Assembly: GCA_003695215.1 (NCBI GenBank)
Contig: RFIM01000114.1
Coordinates: forward strand, 1 to 22,826
DNA from: Chloroflexota bacterium
GTDB lineage: Bacteria; Chloroflexota; Anaerolineae; Aggregatilineales; UBA2796
Length of the DNA: 22,826 nt
Reading direction: 5' to 3'
Positions 1 to 7,249 of the stretch are shown in pieces. The stretch's first letter is position 1. Each line of letters starts with the position of its first letter. A program made the position numbers and the translations under genes. Below the pieces are notes generated by a model. That model was given only the letters and a program-made list of their open reading frames with translations, had not been told where the DNA came from and did not search any database.

Positions 1-653
1 TCTTCATAGCCCACGCGATTGCAGTGCAGCACATAGCTGGTGAACAAGCTAGCGTAGGCCTGATTGACCAACTGCACCCAGCGCGCCGAGCTGAGCCGAT
101 CTGAAGCATCTAAGCCGCGCCCTGGGCTGGCGCTGTGGAACAAGAAGACATCCGCCTGATCGACCCAAAGCAAGTATGGCGGCGAAGCGTGCCAGAAATC
201 CTCGCAGATCAACATGCCGAAGCGCCCGAAGCGCGTCTCGAAGGCGCGCACGGAATCGCCCCAGGCAAAATAACGCCCTTCATCGAACATCGTATAGGTC
301 GGCAAGTAGACCTTGTGATGGACGTGCAGCACTTTGCCTTGCGAAAGGTAGGCTGCAGCGATGAAATAACGCGCCCGCCGATCGGTATCCACAAAGCCGA
401 CCATTAGGTCCATCGCGTAGTCGCCGCTCGCCTCCAAGAGTTGCCCAAAGATTGGATTATCGGCTGTTGGCTGCATGGCGACCTCATAGACCAGGTCCTG
501 CAGGTTGTAGCCTGTTAGCGAGAGTTCAGGGAACAGCAAGAGTTGCGCGCCATGCGCCTTCGCCGCCTCGATCTGCGCCAAATGCGCCCTCAGATTCGCC
601 GCCACATCGCCAATTTTCGGATAGAGCTGTGCCAGACCAACTGTCAGCTGCAT
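1..653 (-). CDS. Carbon-nitrogen hydrolase (nitrilase superfamily), C-terminus cut by window edge
   Basis: The minus strand is open from an ATG at 653 to the left edge, about 217 codons, so the C-terminus is missing. All three catalytic residues of the nitrilase superfamily are visible: Glu in FPELSLTGYN (about residue 42), Lys in HHKVYLPTY (about 115) and Cys in LICEDFW (about 151). Members hydrolyse non-peptide C-N bonds (amides, nitriles, carbamoyl groups) through a Cys nucleophile in the cytoplasm. The N-terminus, MQLTVGLAQLYPKIGD, is a typical family start, and GGAG lies 6 nt upstream of the ATG. The NLQDLV stretch after the catalytic Glu resembles amidase domains linked to NAD synthase, but the substrate cannot be settled from this fragment. 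It is transcribed away from yebC, with divergent promoters between them. I am confident of the superfamily but not of the reaction. Confidence 0.9.
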   Translation of the reverse strand, partial: MQLTVGLAQLYPKIGDVAANLRAHLAQIEAAKAHGAQLLLFPELSLTGYNLQDLVYEVAMQPTADNPIFGQLLEASGDYAMDLMVGFVDTDRRARYFIAAAYLSQGKVLHVHHKVYLPTYTMFDEGRYFAWGDSVRAFETRFGRFGMLICEDFWHASPPYLLWVDQADVFLFHSASPGRGLDASDRLSSARWVQLVNQAYASLFTSYVLHCNRVGYE

Positions 654-692
654 CGTGACTCCAGAACGTCTATACTCGCGCCCTTGGTGAAG

Positions 693-698
693 ATTATA
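693..698 (-). promoter_or_regulatory. -10 box of the carbon-nitrogen hydrolase promoter
   Basis: A perfect TATAAT on the minus strand lies 39-44 nt upstream of the hydrolase ATG. The matching -35 is poor (TTCCCG at an 18-nt spacer), so the call rests on the -10 alone. The surrounding sequence is palindromic (ATTATAAT), so a TATAAT also reads on the plus strand, but it has no -35 there. Confidence 0.4.
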
Positions 699-728
699 AT
701 GCAGAAGGCGAGTGCGCGGGAATAGCGA

Positions 729-757
729 TTGACAGCCTGAGAGAAAAGGCTTAAATT
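729..757 (+). promoter_or_regulatory. Sigma-70-type promoter of yebC
   Basis: A perfect -35 TTGACA (729-734), a 17-nt spacer and a -10 TAAATT (752-757) lie 54 nt before the yebC start. The spacer holds a 5-bp inverted repeat (AGCCT/AGGCT). The block after the spacer, TTAAATTGGTAT, is nearly the same as at the outer lacI promoter (TTAAACTGGTAT), which supports both as promoters for the main sigma factor. Confidence 0.7.
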
Positions 758-810
758 GGTATCCAACCGACCGTAACCAAACCCATTTGAATCCACGAGG
801 AATGGCTCCT

Positions 811-1560
811 ATGTCCGGACACAGCAAGTGGTCTACCATTAAACGTAAGAAAGGCGCATTAGACGCCAAGCGCGGCAAGCTCTTCACGCGCTTAGGGCGC
901 GAGTTGACCATTGCAGCGCGCGAAGGCGGCCCTAATCCTGCGGCGAACACGCGCCTGCGCCTGGCCATCGCCAAGGCAAAGGCCGCCAATATGCCTAAAG
1001 AGAACATCGATCGCGCCATTGCACGCGGCGCAGGCAGTGGCGATGACGGCGTGGTCATGGAAGAAGTGACCTACGAAGGCTACGGCCCACATGGCGTGGC
1101 GATCCTGATCGACGTGCTGACCGATAACCGCAATCGCACGCTCTCAGCCATTCGCACGCTCTTCAATCGTGCCAATGGCAGCCTAGCTGAGGCCAACGCC
1201 GTGGCTTGGCAGTTTGAGCGCAAAGGCTACATCGAGATCAGCGCTGAAGGCGTCGATCCCGATCAGCTGCTCTTGGATGCAGCTGATGCAGGCGCGGATG
1301 ACGTCGTGACAGGCGAAGAGACGCACATTGTCTACACGCCGCGCGAGTCTTTGGCTGCTGTTGAGACCAAGCTGAGCGAAGCAGGCTACAAGATCACCGA
1401 CTCCAGCCTGAGCTGGATCGCCAAGAATGAGATCGAGCTAGGCTTGGAAGAATCCATGCAAGTGACCAGCCTGCTAGAGAAGCTAGAAGAGCTGGACGAT
1501 GTGCAGAGCGTCGCTAGCAACTTGAGCATTAGCGACGAGGTAGCGGCCGCTATGGCTTGA
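811..1560 (+). CDS. yebC: YebC/PmpR family translation or transcription regulator
   Basis: This is a 249-residue cytoplasmic protein of the YebC/PmpR (TACO1) family, close to the usual 240-250 residues. The hallmark N-terminus SGHSKWSTIKRKKG, the DAKRGKLFTRLGRELTIAAREGG block, the NMPKENIDRAIARG block and the YEGYGPHG motif are all present. Family members have been described as DNA-binding regulators and more recently as factors that help ribosomes through difficult sequences such as proline runs; nothing here separates the two roles. The ATG at 811 was chosen over an in-frame TTG at 787 and ATG at 802: it gives the canonical MSGHSKW start, and GAGG at 797-800 sits 10 nt upstream. The gene has its own promoter and terminator, so it is probably monocistronic. 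Confidence 0.97.
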   Translation: MSGHSKWSTIKRKKGALDAKRGKLFTRLGRELTIAAREGGPNPAANTRLRLAIAKAKAANMPKENIDRAIARGAGSGDDGVVMEEVTYEGYGPHGVAILIDVLTDNRNRTLSAIRTLFNRANGSLAEANAVAWQFERKGYIEISAEGVDPDQLLLDAADAGADDVVTGEETHIVYTPRESLAAVETKLSEAGYKITDSSLSWIAKNEIELGLEESMQVTSLLEKLEELDDVQSVASNLSISDEVAAAMA

Positions 1561-1580
1561 GCGGCGCGCTCAAGCTTTTT
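1555..1580 (+). terminator. Intrinsic terminator overlapping the yebC stop codon
   Basis: A perfect 9-bp stem (GCTTGAGCG / CGCTCAAGC) with a GCG loop is followed directly by TTTTT. The left arm contains the yebC TGA. The right arm also holds the stop codon of the convergent DUF2085 gene. On the minus strand no T-run follows the stem, so it should act mainly on yebC transcripts. Confidence 0.8.
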
Positions 1581-2328
1581 GGCCTAGGCGCTTGGCGCGC
1601 TTGGCGAATTTCGCCTCGATCTCACGCCTTGTCTCTCGGGCGACCTCTTCAAGGTAGGGGAAGGCGAGCCAAGCGTTCATCAGGCCGAAGAGCAAGCCCG
1701 TCACTACGCGGAAAGTTGGCGTGCTCTCGCGCAGCTCCCAGAGCCTGCCGCTCAGCAGCTGCGAGAAGCCATCAATGCCAATTGGCGCCAAGCCGAGCCA
1801 CAGATAAAGCCAAGTCGGCACAGGGCGCAGCTGGCGCCGCACACGCGGTATAGCGTAAATGAGGCCGCCGATGAACAAGCCGAGGTAAATGGCGACATCG
1901 CGCTGGCAAATGGCAACCTTATAGCCGAGCTTGGGATCGCCGAGGAACTCGCGAGCGTACCATTGATCGGGCGGAATGGGCGAATCGGCAGGCGGCAGGC
2001 GCTTTAACTCTGCCATGATAGTCGGCAAGATCGCTTCATAGGTCAGCGCTGTGCCAAGCCCAGCCTTCTCACGCGGGTAGATGGTCTGTTCGCCGAACAG
2101 AAACCATGAGCGGAAGGCGAAGGTGTGGCAGAGCGGTCGGTAGATGGCGTAGATCGCTTCAGCAGGGCCTGTGGCGCCGATCTTCATCAGCGTAGGCGCT
2201 AGAAACGGCAGGACAATGAAGATGGCCAGCGGGATCAGCAGCGTTTTCAGGTAATGCCGCGACCAGATCAGCGCCCAGCGATTCAGGCGCACTGCCCAAG
2301 AGGTATTTGACTTTGGTGTGTGGCTCAT
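1570..2328 (-). CDS. DUF2085 family integral membrane protein
   Basis: A 252-residue membrane protein of unknown function. Family signatures are visible: YRPLCHTFAFRSWFLFG (Cys67-His68), CQRDVAIYLGLFIGG (Cys141) and the GIDGFSQLLSGR...LRESTPTFRVVTGLLFGL block. The family normally has CH and CxRC-type motifs; here the second reads CQRD, so one of the usual Cys positions appears to be replaced. Hydrophobic segments lie at about 29-48, 145-162, 178-194 and 216-232. I start it at the ATG at 2328; an ATG at 2340 would add four residues, and earlier in-frame starts would run into the divergent gene that begins at 2384. It converges on yebC, and its stop lies inside the yebC terminator. Metal or redox roles for the Cys/His residues are speculation. 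Confidence 0.85.
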   Translation of the reverse strand: MSHTPKSNTSWAVRLNRWALIWSRHYLKTLLIPLAIFIVLPFLAPTLMKIGATGPAEAIYAIYRPLCHTFAFRSWFLFGEQTIYPREKAGLGTALTYEAILPTIMAELKRLPPADSPIPPDQWYAREFLGDPKLGYKVAICQRDVAIYLGLFIGGLIYAIPRVRRQLRPVPTWLYLWLGLAPIGIDGFSQLLSGRLWELRESTPTFRVVTGLLFGLMNAWLAFPYLEEVARETRREIEAKFAKRAKRLGQKA

Positions 2329-2383
2329 AGCGCTGATCATAGATCGGCGCACTGACTTTTGGCAAATGCAGCAGTGAGGCTTT

Positions 2384-2995
2384 ATGACAGATCGAGAGAA
2401 GCGAATTGTGATCGGAGTCTTCGGCAGCGCTTCAACAGCAGCGGACACGCCAGAGTATGCTGCGGCGCGTCAGCTGGGCGCGCAGCTGGCTCAGCATGGC
2501 TACGCCGTGATGACAGGTGGCTATGGCGGCATGATGGGCGCGGTCAGCGAAGGCGCGGCCTCAGCAGGCGGCCACGTGATCGGCGTGACGGTCGGGCTGT
2601 TCCGCGCGCGCGGCCTGGCGCCGAATCCATTCCTGCATGAAGAGATACAGTTCGCCACACTGGCAGAGCGGCTTAATTATCTGATCACAACGCCTGATGC
2701 CTATGTAGCCTTGCCAGGCGGCGTCGGCACGCTCTCAGAGATCGCCTTGGCGTGGAGCTTGTTGCAAGTGCAGGAAGTGCCGCCGCGCCCGCTGATCGCT
2801 GTCGGTGAAGGCTGGCGCGCCTTCGCCGAAATTTTCGCGCGCTATGCTCTGATTCGCCCTGAAGATATAGCGTACCTGCAAGTGGTGCTGAGCGTTGAAG
2901 AGGTTTTACCTGCCCTTGAATCCTGGTGGCTGAATCCGCCGCAGATTGAGCCGCGCCTAGGCGACGTGCAGAAGACGCCGCCGCTGGGCGACTAG
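2384..2995 (+). CDS. LOG-fold protein (TIGR00725-like, Rossmann nucleotide-binding)
   Basis: A 203-residue protein with the two signatures of the LOG/lysine-decarboxylase-like superfamily: GGYGGMMGAVSEGA at about 45-58 and PGGVGTLSE at 111-119. Classical LOG enzymes are phosphoribohydrolases that release cytokinin-type bases from nucleotides. They carry PGGxGTxxE plus a conserved Arg, and R96 in ERLNYL may be its counterpart. Many bacterial relatives have no assigned substrate, so nucleotide phosphoribohydrolase is only a possibility. The start is supported by GAGG at 2376-2379, 4 nt before the ATG. The gene is divergent from the DUF2085 gene and convergent with tilS, and its TAG stop shares a CTAG palindrome with the tilS stop. 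Confidence 0.85.
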   Translation: MTDREKRIVIGVFGSASTAADTPEYAAARQLGAQLAQHGYAVMTGGYGGMMGAVSEGAASAGGHVIGVTVGLFRARGLAPNPFLHEEIQFATLAERLNYLITTPDAYVALPGGVGTLSEIALAWSLLQVQEVPPRPLIAVGEGWRAFAEIFARYALIRPEDIAYLQVVLSVEEVLPALESWWLNPPQIEPRLGDVQKTPPLGD

Positions 2996-3957
2996 CCGCG
3001 TTGCACGCGCAGCCGCGCCTGATTAGCGCGTAGCCATAGGCCGTTGCCCAGCTGCACGCCACCAGCTGTGCGCAATCGCGCCACAAAACGGCGCGCCGCT
3101 TCCACGCGTTCAAAGCTCAGCTCATGATCGGGCGCAAGGTGCTGCACAGCGGCGCGCAGCCACAGGCGTTGCTGCGCAGGCAATAGGCGCAAAAAGTCCT
3201 CGCGGCGAATGCTCGGCGGCGCATATGACGGCAAGCTCGCCATGAGCGCGGCATAATCATCGCGCAAAGTCTCAGCTGTGCGCGCCAAGCTGGCCGCCAC
3301 AGATGGATTGATCTCGCGCAGGAGCGGCATGATGGCATGGCGCACTTTGTTGCGCGCATAGCGCAGGTCATAGTTGGTCGAATCTTCGCGTGGCGCGATG
3401 CCGCGCGCGCTTAGATAGGCCACAAGCTCGTCGTGCGCAATGGCCAGGAGCGGACGCACAAGGCGCAGGCCGTCGCGCTGCGTGCAAGGCAAGATTCCGC
3501 GCAGGCCTGCTAAGCCGCTGCCGCGAATCAAGTGCAGCAGCACGGTCTCAGCCTGATCATCACGCTGATGAGCTGTGGCGATGCACGTGGCGCTGATTTG
3601 TGCCGCGCAGTCACGCAGAAAAGCGTAGCGAGCGCGCCTGGCTGCTGCTTCCGTGCCAAGCCGCCAAGTTGCGGCAAGGCTCGGCACATCGACGCTGCCC
3701 ACCGTGCAAGGAAGCTGCCATCGCGCGGCGATCTCAGCCACGTAGGCGGCGTCGGCTGCACCTTGCGCGCCGCGCAAGCCGTGATCTAGCGTAGCGACGT
3801 GCAAGGCGATGTCCAGCTCGCCTTGCAGCGCCACAAGGATATCCAAGAGCGCCAATGAATCGGCGCCACCTGAGACGGCTACCACAACGCGCTCAGCAGG
3901 CACAAAAAGCCGCTCAGCGCGGCAGAAGTCCAATACGCGCTTTTGCAAATCCAACAT
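2992..3957 (-). CDS. tilS: tRNA(Ile)-lysidine synthetase TilS
   Basis: A 321-residue N-type ATP pyrophosphatase. The P-loop VAVSGGADSLALLDIL (SGGADS at 29-34) lies near the N-terminus, followed by LDHGLRG, the TAHQRDDQAETVLLHLIRGSGLAGLRGI motif and RPLL. These are diagnostic for TilS, which puts lysine on C34 of the AUA-reading tRNA-Ile in an ATP-dependent reaction. The protein is much shorter than the E. coli or Bacillus enzymes (over 430 residues). It looks like the compact type without the C-terminal substrate-binding domain, although a mid-domain (about 205-320) remains. The N-terminus MLDLQKRVLDFC is plausible. The gene ends tail-to-tail with the LOG gene, and the region to its divergent neighbour is only 110 nt. 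Confidence 0.95.
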   Translation of the reverse strand: MLDLQKRVLDFCRAERLFVPAERVVVAVSGGADSLALLDILVALQGELDIALHVATLDHGLRGAQGAADAAYVAEIAARWQLPCTVGSVDVPSLAATWRLGTEAAARRARYAFLRDCAAQISATCIATAHQRDDQAETVLLHLIRGSGLAGLRGILPCTQRDGLRLVRPLLAIAHDELVAYLSARGIAPREDSTNYDLRYARNKVRHAIMPLLREINPSVAASLARTAETLRDDYAALMASLPSYAPPSIRREDFLRLLPAQQRLWLRAAVQHLAPDHELSFERVEAARRFVARLRTAGGVQLGNGLWLRANQARLRVQRG

Positions 3958-3977
3958 AAGCGTTCTCTAAGCGTTCG

Positions 3978-3996
3978 GCAAAAGGCTGCCTTTTGC
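3978..3996. repeat. 8-bp inverted repeat between divergent tilS and the C39 gene
   Basis: GCAAAAGG and CCTTTTGC form perfect arms around a CTG loop, midway between the two divergent start codons. It could be an operator or a 5'-UTR hairpin. TATCAT just to its right (3999-4004) might be a -10 for the plus-strand gene, but its -35 is poor, so no promoter is claimed. Confidence 0.4.
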
Positions 3997-4067
3997 GCTA
4001 TCATGTTCGAGACATTTTACAGGAAAGCGCGCATATGTGACCTTCACTGCGCCTTCGAAGTGTGGCT

Positions 4068-5609
4068 ATGTCTGATCAGATGATCGCTGAAGCGCCCTAT
4101 CGGCGCGCGCCTTACGTGGCGCCGCCGCGTTTGCTCTGGCTCAAGCTCGGCTTAGGCTGCCTTGGCCTCAGCATGATTCTCTTCACTAGCATCGCCTTCC
4201 TTGTGCTGATCGTCACGCCGATCTGGTTCCGCAGCTTGCCGACCAGCGAACAGGTCATTTGGATGAACCGTGTGCCGCTGCTGGAGGCCTTCAAGCCAAC
4301 GCGTGCCTATAGCGCCGATGCCTTGCCAACCGCTGCCAATCGCAATGATGACGCACTCGCGCTCTTGGCAACGGTGCCTGCCAGCCCAACAGCCGAACTA
4401 GGCGGCGCACTGCAGGCAGGCGGCAATGCTGAGAACATCGCCTCAGCGCCGACGCGCCGCCTGCCCAACACGCCGAGCCGCGGCCCGACCTCCGTCTTGG
4501 TCACTAATACGCCCGTGATCGCCGCGCGGGCTGCAACGCCCACGCCCTTCCCAACTCTTCCATTAGTGACGTTGCCGACCGCCACTACCACGCCGACTCT
4601 GCCGCCTTCGCCTGTCCCAACTGAGGTTCCGATCCCCGTAGCCTGGCAAGGTCAGGGCTTCCGCTTTGTGCAGCAAACTTGGAACACCTGCGGGCCCGCG
4701 AACTTGACACAAGTCCTCTACTACATGGGCTTGAATATCGCCAAGGATGAGGTGACGCGCTACCTGAAGCCAAGCACCGAAGATCGCAACGTCAGCCCTT
4801 GGGAGATGGTCAATTACGTCAACGAGCATCTGAACAAGGAGCGCGGTATCCCGCTCAAGGCGCTCATGCGTGTCGGCGGCGATCTGAGCTTGATCAAACG
4901 GCTGGTCGCCAATGGTTTTGGCGTCATCTTGGAAAAAGGCTACTTTGTGGCGGGCGAAGGCTGGATGGGACACTACCTGACCATTCAAGGCTACGATGAC
5001 GCTCGCAGCGAATTCCACGTGCTGGATACCTATCGCGGCGCGCGCTGGGAGAACTACCGCGATATTGACGAGCGCTGGCAGCAGTTCAATCGGCTTTACA
5101 TCGTGGTCTATCCTGCTGAGCGCGAGCGCGAATTGGCGATCCTGCTCGGCGCGCACCAAGACGTGACCTACAGCATCCAGTATGCGCTCAGCCGCGCTAA
5201 GGAAGAAGCCTCGCTTCAGCCCGATAATCCCTTCGCTTGGTTCAACATGGGCAGCAGTTACGTGCTGCTGCGCGATTATCGCAACGCCGTGCGCGCCTTC
5301 GACCGCGCCCGCAGCGTCGGCTCAGGCTTGCCATGGCGCATGCTGTGGTATCAGTTCACTATGTACGAGGCGTACTACTACGCTGGGCAATACAACGAGG
5401 TGATCGCGCTCGCTGATGCCACGCTTGGCACTTCCAGCGATTTAGAGGAGTCGCACTATTGGCGCGGCATGGCTCTAGCGGCGCAAGGCAACTTCGAAGA
5501 AGCGCAACGCGCCTTCCGCCGCGTGCTGAGCATCAATCCGCGCTACACGCCTGCCCAAGATCGGCTTGAGGAAATCCGCACAGGGCGCTTCCGACCGCCT
5601 AGTCCCTGA
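4068..5609 (+). CDS. Membrane-anchored C39-like cysteine peptidase with C-terminal TPR repeats
   Basis: A 513-residue protein. A cytoplasmic N-terminus is followed by one membrane segment (about 26-50) and a low-complexity Pro/Thr/Ala linker to about residue 195. A C39-like papain-fold domain comes next: Cys208 in TWNTCGPANL, His302 in GHYLTIQGYDD and Asp320 in VLDTY look like the catalytic triad. TPR-type helices at about 365-505 include NPFAWFNMGSSYVLLRDYRNAVRAFDRA and a second NFEEAQRAFRRVLSINP unit. The catalytic part should face outside. C39 peptidases of ABC exporters cleave double-Gly leaders, but there is no transporter here, so it is better described as a C39-like peptidase or transglutaminase-like protein of unknown substrate. 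The ATG at 4068 has GAAG 7 nt upstream; an in-frame GTG at 4062 is too close to that site. Confidence 0.85.
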   Translation: MSDQMIAEAPYRRAPYVAPPRLLWLKLGLGCLGLSMILFTSIAFLVLIVTPIWFRSLPTSEQVIWMNRVPLLEAFKPTRAYSADALPTAANRNDDALALLATVPASPTAELGGALQAGGNAENIASAPTRRLPNTPSRGPTSVLVTNTPVIAARAATPTPFPTLPLVTLPTATTTPTLPPSPVPTEVPIPVAWQGQGFRFVQQTWNTCGPANLTQVLYYMGLNIAKDEVTRYLKPSTEDRNVSPWEMVNYVNEHLNKERGIPLKALMRVGGDLSLIKRLVANGFGVILEKGYFVAGEGWMGHYLTIQGYDDARSEFHVLDTYRGARWENYRDIDERWQQFNRLYIVVYPAERERELAILLGAHQDVTYSIQYALSRAKEEASLQPDNPFAWFNMGSSYVLLRDYRNAVRAFDRARSVGSGLPWRMLWYQFTMYEAYYYAGQYNEVIALADATLGTSSDLEESHYWRGMALAAQGNFEEAQRAFRRVLSINPRYTPAQDRLEEIRTGRFRPPSP

Positions 5610-5641
5610 GCCAGGCTCTCTGACGATTTTCCTACGTAGCC

Positions 5642-5670
5642 TAGACAAGCGCGCACTTTGCAGTTATGCT
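5642..5670 (+). promoter_or_regulatory. Candidate promoter of the secreted GH-A-like gene
   Basis: TAGACA (5 of 6 to the -35 consensus), a 17-nt spacer and TATGCT (4 of 6 to the -10 consensus) lie in the 126-nt gap before the gene at 5736. The predicted start of transcription is near 5677. No operator resembling the lacI boxes is present, so this gene is probably not in the same regulon. Confidence 0.45.
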
Positions 5671-5735
5671 ATGGCGTTGCTGCAAGATGTAACTCAAGCG
5701 CAATCTGACAGTGAAATCTGTGTGGAGTGGTTTCT

Positions 5736-7187
5736 ATGGCTTTGAGAGTGAACAAGTTCGTAGTGGCGCTCACGGCGCTCAGCATCGCCTTGATGATGTT
5801 TGGCTTGCCTGCTGTGAGCGTTACGAACGCTCAGAACCCGACGCCAACGCCGATGATCGTTATCGTGACGGCGACGCCTGTTGGCGGCAGTGCGCCGCCT
5901 GCGGTCGTTGCCACGCCTGAAGCGCCGCCAGCAGCCGATGCCACTGTCGCGCCGCGCGAATGGCAGGCCTTCAATGTGGCGCGCAACTATCTCTCGCGCA
6001 AGATCAACACCAACTTGCGCTACGTCACGAGTTGGACGTGGGAATTGGCGCTGTTCCCTGATACTGCGCTCGGCTGCCCGCCGCCTCCTGGCGAGACTGT
6101 CCTCAAGGGCAATACAGCCGGCTACCAATTCATCATTCAGCCGCTGGGCAATCCGAATCGCTACGATATCCGCGTGACCTATGACCTGCAGCGCGTCTAC
6201 GATTGCGGCATTGCAGGTACGGCGCCAGGTGGCAGCAATTTGCCGCCAGCAGCGGGCTCCGCAGCCGGCGGTGGCTTCGAGCTTGGCGGTCATGTGCTGG
6301 AGCTCGGCCCTGGCACGGTTGCAGCTATGAAGCAGGCCAAAATGCGCTGGGTGAAGAAGCAAGTCCGTCCAGGCGACGGCGCTGCCTTCGGCCACATTGC
6401 CGCGGCCAAGGCGAACGGCTTCAAGATTTTGCTCTCAGTGGTCGGCAAGCCTGAGGATATCTTGGTGCCTGGCTTCTTCGATCAGTATGCAGGGTATGTG
6501 GCAGAGCTAGCAGGCGCCGGCGCTGACGGCATCGAGGTCTGGAATGAGATGAACCTCGACCGCGAGTGGCCCAATGGCCAGATCAATCCCGCCAAGTACG
6601 TTGAGCTGTTGGCGAAAGCCTATAACGCCATCAAGGCGCGCAATCCGAACACTTTGGTCATCAGCGGCGCGCCCGCGCCCACTGGCGCCGCAGGCCCAGG
6701 CGGCAAGACAGCAGCCTACTGGAACGACGACGTCTATATGCTGGAGATGGCCCAAGCGGGCGCCGCACAGTACCTTGACTGCGTCGGCGTTCACTACAAC
6801 GAAGGCATCGTCAGCCCGAATCAGACCAGCGGCGATCCGCGCGATAACTATCCAACGCGCTACTTCTCCACGCAGCTCAATCGCGCCTTGGCGGGCTTCC
6901 CGGGCAAGCCGGCGTGCTTCACCGAGCTGGGCTATCTCTCGCCTGAAGGCTACGGCGCCTTGCCAGGCGGCTTTGCTTGGGCGCAGAACGTGACTGTGGC
7001 GCAGCAAGCCCAGTGGCTAGCCGAAGCAGCCGTCCTTGCGTCGCGCAGCGGACGTGTGCGCTTGATGATCGTCTGGAATGTGGACTTCCCGTTCTTCACA
7101 GGCACAGACCCAATGGGCGGCTACGCGATCATCCGCCCGGGCGGCGCTTGCCCTGCTTGCGCTACGCTTGGCTCGGTCATGCCGTGA
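5736..7187 (+). CDS. Secreted clan GH-A glycoside hydrolase-like protein with N-terminal Cys-containing domain
   Basis: A 483-residue exported protein. A signal peptide (1 to about 33, cleavage after VTNA) is followed by a PTPTP linker and a roughly 80-residue domain (about 68-155) with PDTALGCPPPPGE and GYQFIIQPLG...YDIRVTY. I recall this 'PDxxLGCP...GY' pattern in other Chloroflexota secreted proteins. A Gly/Ala linker leads to a TIM-barrel domain (about 180-470). The barrel shows clan GH-A features: Glu271 in VEVWNEMN-type sequence (read here as IEVWNEMNL) as acid/base and Glu397 in CFTELGYLS as the likely nucleophile. A GH39- or GH5-like family is likely, but the substrate is unknown. ATG 5736 has GGAG 8 nt upstream; the GTG at 5727 overlaps that site. 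The gene stands alone with its own promoter. Confidence 0.82.
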   Translation: MALRVNKFVVALTALSIALMMFGLPAVSVTNAQNPTPTPMIVIVTATPVGGSAPPAVVATPEAPPAADATVAPREWQAFNVARNYLSRKINTNLRYVTSWTWELALFPDTALGCPPPPGETVLKGNTAGYQFIIQPLGNPNRYDIRVTYDLQRVYDCGIAGTAPGGSNLPPAAGSAAGGGFELGGHVLELGPGTVAAMKQAKMRWVKKQVRPGDGAAFGHIAAAKANGFKILLSVVGKPEDILVPGFFDQYAGYVAELAGAGADGIEVWNEMNLDREWPNGQINPAKYVELLAKAYNAIKARNPNTLVISGAPAPTGAAGPGGKTAAYWNDDVYMLEMAQAGAAQYLDCVGVHYNEGIVSPNQTSGDPRDNYPTRYFSTQLNRALAGFPGKPACFTELGYLSPEGYGALPGGFAWAQNVTVAQQAQWLAEAAVLASRSGRVRLMIVWNVDFPFFTGTDPMGGYAIIRPGGACPACATLGSVMP

Positions 7188-7212
7188 GCCGATAGCAGCT
7201 AACTGCGAGACA

Positions 7213-7241
7213 GGCGGGCGGATCAAGCTGATCGGCCCGCC
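7213..7241. terminator. Hairpin between convergent genes, probable terminator
   Basis: GGCGGGC/GCCCGCC (7 bp), one G-G mismatch, then GATCA/TGATC (5 bp) around an AGC loop. It lies between the stop codons of the two convergent genes. Only a weak T-rich tail (TTGCGTTAT) follows on the plus strand and none on the minus strand, so its strength is uncertain. Confidence 0.55.
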
Positions 7242-7249
7242 TTGCGTTA

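Noticed and set aside
695..700. TATAAT on the plus strand upstream of yebC
   Set aside because: It is the palindromic counterpart of the minus-strand box and has no usable -35; the TTGACA-N17-TAAATT promoter at 729 is far better.
787..810. In-frame upstream starts for yebC (TTG 787, ATG 802)
   Set aside because: The conserved MSGHSKW start at 811 has a well-spaced GAGG; the ATG at 802 would sit directly on that site.
4563..5159. 198-codon minus-strand frame opposite the C39-like gene
   Set aside because: Antisense to the domain carrying the Cys/His/Asp triad; no recognisable motif of its own.
5694..6395. 233-codon minus-strand frame opposite the secreted GH-A-like gene
   Set aside because: Low-complexity Arg-rich translation antisense to a gene with signal peptide and catalytic motifs.
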